A DNA stretch of 64,000 bases from Vibrio sp. SCSIO 43137. Lineage in GTDB: Bacteria > Pseudomonadota > Gammaproteobacteria > Enterobacterales > Vibrionaceae. The notes under the pieces were generated by a model. That model was not told where the DNA came from, did no database searches, and saw only the letters and a list, made by a program, of their open reading frames with translations. The translations under genes and the position numbers were made by a program. The DNA is taken from the NCBI RefSeq assembly GCF_028201475.1, contig NZ_CP116384.1, positions 1,178,001-1,242,000 of the forward strand, given 5' to 3'. This document shows positions 62,500 to 64,000 of this stretch, one piece after another; position 1 is the stretch's first letter; each line of letters begins with the position of its first letter.

Positions 62500-64000
62500 A
62501 TGAACATATTTGCTTACGCCGCTGAACTTCAACAGCAAAACACCCCTTTCGCTCTTGCCAGTATCGTCGATACCAGAGGTTCAACGCCCCGTCACTCAGG
62601 GCAGATGATCGTACTGTCAGACGGCAGTATTGCCGGAACCATTGGCGGTGGCATGATTGAACGGCATGTTATTGAGCAGAGTCAGCAAGCTATCAGAGAA
62701 AAGAAAAAGCGGGTTATCACAGGCAGCATGACCCGCACCGGGGCTCACGCCATGGATATGGACTGTGGCGGTCAGATGACAGTATTTATCGATGTATTTG
62801 GCATCAGTTCTGAACTGATTCTGGTTGGTGCCGGCCACGTTAACCGCGCCGTTGCCAAACTGGCTTTACAAGTCGGTTTTGACGTCACCGTTATCGATTC
62901 TCACCCTGATAGTCTTGCTGAGGAATACTTCTCACCTGAAGTGAAAAAGGTATTAGGTAACACTATCGAAGATGGTATCAATCAGGTCAATATCACTACC
63001 AACAGCTTTGTGGTCATCGCCACTAACCATGAAGATCAAAGTGCTATTGCTGCCGTTGCCCGCCTTGAAACCCGTTATACCGGCCTGATGGCCAGCAAGA
63101 AAAAAGTAGTTAAGTTATTCCGTTATCTGGAGCAGGAAGGAGTCAGCGAAGAGCGTATTCAGGCCATTTACTCCCCTATCGGCATGGATATCGGCGCTGA
63201 AAACCCGGAAGAGATAGCCGTCAGTGTTATTGCTGAACTGCTGCAGGTAAAACATAACAGAGCTGGTAAACAACTTACCCTTTCTAATGCAGGTACAGCA
63301 AAGGATCTGGTGATGATTCGCGGTGCCGGTGATATTGCTACGGGCGTTGCCAGCCGCTTATTTAATGCCGGCTATCGTGTGGTGATGTGCGATATTGAGC
63401 AACCTACTATGATTCGTTGCTCTGTCTCATTCGGCCAGTGCCTGTATGACGGTTCGGTCACCATTGAAGGTATCACAGCCACTCGCGCTGATGATGCCAG
63501 AATGGCTGAAAAACTGATGGCAGACGGAAAAATAGCCGTTATTGTCGATAGTGAATGTCAGTCCATCAAAACCCTTAAACCGGCCTTTGTGGTTGACGCC
63601 ATTCTGGCTAAACGCAATCTCGGCACCAAAAAGGATATGGCTCCGGTGACCATCGCCCTTGGCCCCGGCTTTACCGCCGGAGAAGATTGTCACGCAGTGA
63701 TTGAAACCAATCGCGGCCATTATCTGGGCAGCATTATTTATCAGGGCACCGCCATGGAAAATACCGGCGTTCCCGGTAATATTGCCGGCTATACCCACCA
63801 GCGGGTTATCCGCGCTCCGGCAGAAGGAACATTTACCAGCCCATACAAACTGGGAGATATTGTTAAAGAAGGTGACGTTATTGCCCATGTCGGCGATAAG
63901 CCTGTGATTGCCAGCCTTGACGGTATGTTACGCGGCTTGCTCAACTCCGGGCTGACCGTAACTGAAGGGTTTAAGATCGCTGATATCGACCCACGGGGTG
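62500..64000 (+). CDS. yqeB: YqeB, XdhC/CoxI-like molybdenum-hydroxylase maturation protein (3' end cut)
   Basis: The frame starts at ATG 62500 (GAGG nine bases upstream) and runs open to the window edge, giving 500 residues of a protein about 540 long in E. coli. Residues 1-70 form an XdhC/CoxI domain (ASIVDTRGSTPRHSGQM, GGGMIERHV). The Rossmann domain follows (ILVGAGHVNRAVAKLA, VIATNHEDQ, SPIGMDIGAENPEEIAVS). The C-terminal YqeB module starts near 275 (MIRGAGDIATGVASRL). XdhC relatives bind and sulfurate the molybdenum cofactor; here selenation is proposed. Only the C-terminal tail is missing because of the window edge. Confidence 0.9.
   Translation, partial: MNIFAYAAELQQQNTPFALASIVDTRGSTPRHSGQMIVLSDGSIAGTIGGGMIERHVIEQSQQAIREKKKRVITGSMTRTGAHAMDMDCGGQMTVFIDVFGISSELILVGAGHVNRAVAKLALQVGFDVTVIDSHPDSLAEEYFSPEVKKVLGNTIEDGINQVNITTNSFVVIATNHEDQSAIAAVARLETRYTGLMASKKKVVKLFRYLEQEGVSEERIQAIYSPIGMDIGAENPEEIAVSVIAELLQVKHNRAGKQLTLSNAGTAKDLVMIRGAGDIATGVASRLFNAGYRVVMCDIEQPTMIRCSVSFGQCLYDGSVTIEGITATRADDARMAEKLMADGKIAVIVDSECQSIKTLKPAFVVDAILAKRNLGTKKDMAPVTIALGPGFTAGEDCHAVIETNRGHYLGSIIYQGTAMENTGVPGNIAGYTHQRVIRAPAEGTFTSPYKLGDIVKEGDVIAHVGDKPVIASLDGMLRGLLNSGLTVTEGFKIADIDPRG

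Overview
The window reads as chromosomal DNA of a Vibrio-type gammaproteobacterium (Vibrionaceae). This rests on the L-ascorbate (ula) gene order with a fused PTS IIC-IIB, a Vibrio-style REP/RAYT relic, an MepM/Shy-type endopeptidase, a DUF6088/AbiEii toxin-antitoxin pair and a lone integron-like attC site. No rRNA, tRNA or CRISPR array was seen.

Layout. (1) 0.4-8.3 kb: a complete L-ascorbate regulon. ulaAB-ulaC-ulaF-(HAD phosphatase)-ulaD-ulaE runs leftward and ulaR-ulaG runs rightward from a shared control region with repeated operator-like sequences. (2) 8.3-8.8 kb: REP hairpins around an internally deleted RAYT transposase. (3) 8.9-19.8 kb: a LysR regulator, a GAF/HD-GYP c-di-GMP phosphodiesterase, a small basic protein, a short EAL-like protein, and a chaperone-usher fimbrial operon (pilin, usher, chaperone, two paralogous tip-type proteins) with a divergent HTH regulator carrying a C-terminal cysteine cluster. 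(4) 19.8-25.1 kb: a rearranged stretch. An SbtA-like bicarbonate permease with a LysR partner, an orphan antitoxin, RidA and GNAT genes sit among gene fragments. Three copies of a 22-27 bp repeat lie exactly at the breakpoints of those fragments. (5) 25.5-33.9 kb: ferric-reductase-like protein, EF-hand protein, an RND efflux pair, a tiny lipoprotein and an M23 endopeptidase. (6) 34.1-35.6 kb: an intact IS4/IS50-type insertion sequence with 10-bp target duplications, inserted inside the terminator of the neighbouring chemoreceptor gene. (7) 35.7-39.8 kb: chemoreceptor and YjiH-type membrane protein. (8) 39.9-44.0 kb: an accessory island with the AbiE-type toxin-antitoxin, a PD-(D/E)XK-like gene ending in an attC-like site, a GIY-YIG protein and a small PH-like protein. 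(9) 44.1-64.0 kb: a purine-catabolism and molybdenum-hydroxylase cluster. It holds two purine permeases, guanine deaminase, XdhD, YgfM, XdhB, XdhC, XdhA, SsnA, YgfK, MocA, YqeC and YqeB. It resembles the E. coli ygf/yqe/xdh genes linked to selenium-dependent molybdenum hydroxylases.

How the genes work together. The ula genes import ascorbate as its 6-phosphate, open the lactone, decarboxylate and epimerise it to a pentose phosphate. The purine cluster imports purines, deaminates guanine and oxidises purine rings on a molybdenum cofactor, with MocA, YqeC and YqeB as likely cofactor-maturation proteins. The fimbrial block is flanked by c-di-GMP proteins, which suggests surface attachment tied to that messenger. 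The less ordinary signals are the breakpoint-associated repeat, the attC-like site away from any visible integrase, the IS-split terminator, and an 11-bp motif shared by the two purine control regions.
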